Assembly: GCF_046630445.1 (NCBI RefSeq)
Contig: NC_092334.1
Span: 106,264,501-106,328,500 of the forward strand
Direction of reading: 5' to 3'
DNA: 64,000 nucleotides
From: Rutidosis leptorrhynchoides
Lineage: Eukaryota > Streptophyta > Magnoliopsida > Asterales > Asteraceae
Positions 62,426 to 64,000 of this stretch are shown here, piece after piece. Positions within the stretch are counted from its first letter, which is position 1, and the number at the start of each line of letters is the position of its first letter. A program made the position numbers and the translations under genes. The notes under the pieces were generated by a model. The model had not been told where the DNA came from. It saw only the letters and a program-made list of their open reading frames with translations, and did not search any database.

Positions 62426-62454
62426 TAATCGAGGGACCAACGGCAAAAAAAGTC

Positions 62455-62675
62455 TAAGAGTAAAGTAATAATACAAAGTAAAACATTGTTGGCAAACTCT
62501 ACACACTGCACACATATATTTATATTTATATTTATATAAAGTTTAAATAGCTTGAACAAGTACAATCTGTCCCAGTTACCACCAAAGTGGCTCAAATGTA
62601 ATGAAATTGACAACTAATAAAGTGGCATTGACAAAAATAAATTTCTTATTGAGATAGATAGGTGATTCCATTAGG
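62455..62675 (-). other. 3' flank of the reductase gene
   Basis: It includes the second TAAGAGTAA (62455-62463), the boundary of the Mutator-like element, about 210 bp past the stop codon. It is likely 3' UTR and downstream sequence. No strong polyadenylation signal stands out. Confidence 0.5.
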
Positions 62676-63731
62676 CTACAGTTTGCTAGAAGGTACCCCA
62701 GTAGGTGCAGCTCTAGCCTTCTTTTCAACTATCCGCGATATCATCTTCACTTCCTCCTTTGCCATATGACGTGGCCGACTTAACCACAGTCCTCCATCAA
62801 CAATAAGTGTCGTTCCATTAACATATTTACCTTCATTTTATATCAACAGTGGATATCAGTTATTGAAATTAAAAAATAAAAAACAAGAATCTACCATTTG
62901 CACTGTAAAGCACGAACCAGCATCTGATGCGAGGTAGAGGGCTGCAACTGCAATATCCCATTTTTCCCCAAGTTTGAACAGAGGCATATACTCTCTAGTC
63001 TTGTTTTCAATCTCGTCTGGTCCGAGTTTCCTCATGCCAGCAGTGTCACCTATTGGTCCAGGTGCAATCCCATTGACTCGGATATCATAGTCTGTACCCC
63101 ATTCCAATGCCAAATTTCTTGTAATCGCATCTACTGCAGCCTATCAGAAACAAACATAGTGCTTTGCAAGTTAACAAAACTAATTACCGAGTACATAACA
63201 AAACTGATCGTTTGACCCTCGTATTTGACTATATCCAAACACCATTTGAAACATATAGTAACAAGATTTAAACATAGTTTTTTGAATATTCCTCGATTAC
63301 CTTAGCAGCAGCTACATGAATTTGATACCAGGCAGCTGTATAATGCAGTGTCGCACTAATATTCAATATAATCCCACCAGAATCATCCGAGTTTCTCCCG
63401 GGTCCTCCTTTCTTAAGGTAAGTCAGCGCTTCATGACACATGGTAAACGTACCAACAGAATCAATATCCATCACTGCCCACAAACAAACAAATATAAACA
63501 CGAATCAATATCCATATAGCTATGTTACCATGTAAGCATCAATCTTTTTGAATCTTAGTATAAAGCAGAACCTGTTCGGAATCCATTTGGGGATAAATCC
63601 TCCGGTGAAACCAAAAAATTTCCAGCTGCAGCATTCACAAGGATATCGAGCTTTCCGTAGTGTTTAAACGTCGATTCAACTACCCTCTTTGCATCTTCCT
63701 GGATTCGAACATCTCCCGGGAAACCAACAGC
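62676..63731 (-). CDS. SDRb: Peroxisomal 2,4-dienoyl-CoA reductase-like SDR, 3' part of gene
   Basis: Four exons are visible on the minus strand: 63731-63572, 63473-63301, 63140-62918 and 62830-62676. All have GT/AG introns and the reading frame is kept across each junction. The protein reads AVGFPGDVRIQEDAKRVVES, KLDILVNAAAGNFLVSPEDL, then DSVGTFTMCHEAL, GGIILNISATLHYTAAWYQI, AAVDAITRNLALEWG, DIRVNGIAPGPIGDTAGM, ALYLASDAG and YVNGTTLIVDGGLWL. It ends in SKL, a type 1 peroxisomal targeting signal. Visible family features are the NAAAGN loop, the Ser of NISAT, the Lys of AAAKAAVDA, and the NGIAPGPI segment. In plants this type matches At3g12800 (SDRb/DECR), an NADPH-dependent reductase needed in beta-oxidation of unsaturated fatty acids. 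The symbol rests on memory of that protein. The N-terminal nucleotide-binding part and the promoter are right of the window. No break is seen in the visible exons. Confidence 0.9.
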
Positions 63732-64000
63732 CTATACAACCATCAAATCAACACACTTACACACACACACATATAAAGTGAAAGGTTCAAAGGAGTACCA
63801 CAGAAACATCAGAACTGTACAAAATTAGGTATAATTTCACATTTGATCAACCACATTTACATGTAACAAATTGAAAATTGTAAAAATTCAATTACCTTAC
63901 ACTTCACATATGATCAAAATCATACAGTAGTAATGAAAGGTAATTTAGTAAAATGAACACTAAATAACTGAATTATTATGCTAAGTTGACTATTATGAAA
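63732..64000 (-). other. Intron of the reductase gene (partial)
   Basis: The sequence right of exon 63572-63731 is AT-rich and has no frame. On the minus strand it ends in TTGTATAG, an acceptor site, just before the exon. The exon upstream lies beyond the window. Confidence 0.7.

Larger units (their letters stand above)
52273..62454. mobile_element. Non-autonomous Mutator-like element with long TIRs, interrupted by F
   Basis: The left terminus GACTTTTTTGTGCCGTTGG is the inverted complement of the right terminus CCAACGGCAAAAAAAGTC at 62454. The left TIR is 52273-52605 (333 bp). The right TIR is 53674-53991 plus 62431-62454. Without F the element is about 1.74 kb. It has no transposase frame, so it would need a MURA-type transposase in trans. 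The 9-bp duplication and long TIRs support Mutator-like identity. Confidence 0.82.

Overview
This is nuclear DNA from a flowering plant, almost entirely made of nested retrotransposons. The elements are plant chromoviruses (Ty3), an Athila/Tat-type Ty3 element, Copia elements, a LINE and a Mutator-like element. The only host gene is a spliced short-chain dehydrogenase at the right edge. The LTR types resemble those I associate with Asteraceae, but that family-level call is inference.

Layout. Letters name the elements. Everything from 1 to 43646 lies inside one Athila/Tat element H (minus strand; 5' LTR 41733-43646). H sits in an older Copia-like remnant I (43647-45511, continuing 49227-49262). 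A chromovirus C (plus strand; 3' LTR 33840-37330, 5' end beyond the left edge) is inserted in the reverse-transcriptase region of H. C was itself hit three times. G, of which only one LTR is visible (1-2750), lies upstream of gag. A, a complete 13.4-kb relative of C in the opposite direction (3067-16523, duplication GGATG), lies inside gag. D, a non-autonomous chromovirus (20435-33303, duplication CCAGA), lies inside integrase. A deleted Copia copy E (20616-24217, duplication CGATA) lies inside D's 5' LTR. J (45512-49221) is a solo chromovirus-type LTR inside I. A 5'-truncated LINE follows (49708-50768). Next is a Mutator-like element with long terminal inverted repeats (52273-62454, 9-bp duplication TAAGAGTAA), split by a nearly intact Copia element F (53992-62425, duplication TAATC). 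The gene at 62676-63731 (minus) encodes the C-terminal part of a peroxisomal 2,4-dienoyl-CoA reductase-like protein ending in SKL.

Most unusual content. Between its primer-binding site and gag, A carries two open sense-strand reading frames absent from a standard Ty3 element: a 199-residue Glu/Ser-rich acidic protein (12277-12876) and a 227-residue F-box protein (11455-12138). D has another acidic ORF in the equivalent position. In A, C and D the gag-proximal leader carries a hairpin containing AACGGGTAGGTA, the same string that forms the polypurine-tract region next to each 3' LTR. This suggests a modular chromovirus lineage with a pre-gag accessory cassette and a possible second plus-strand priming site.

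None of the gag-pol frames is intact. C, A, F, H, I and the LINE all carry nonsense codons or frameshifts, so the window is a record of insertion and decay rather than a set of working genes.
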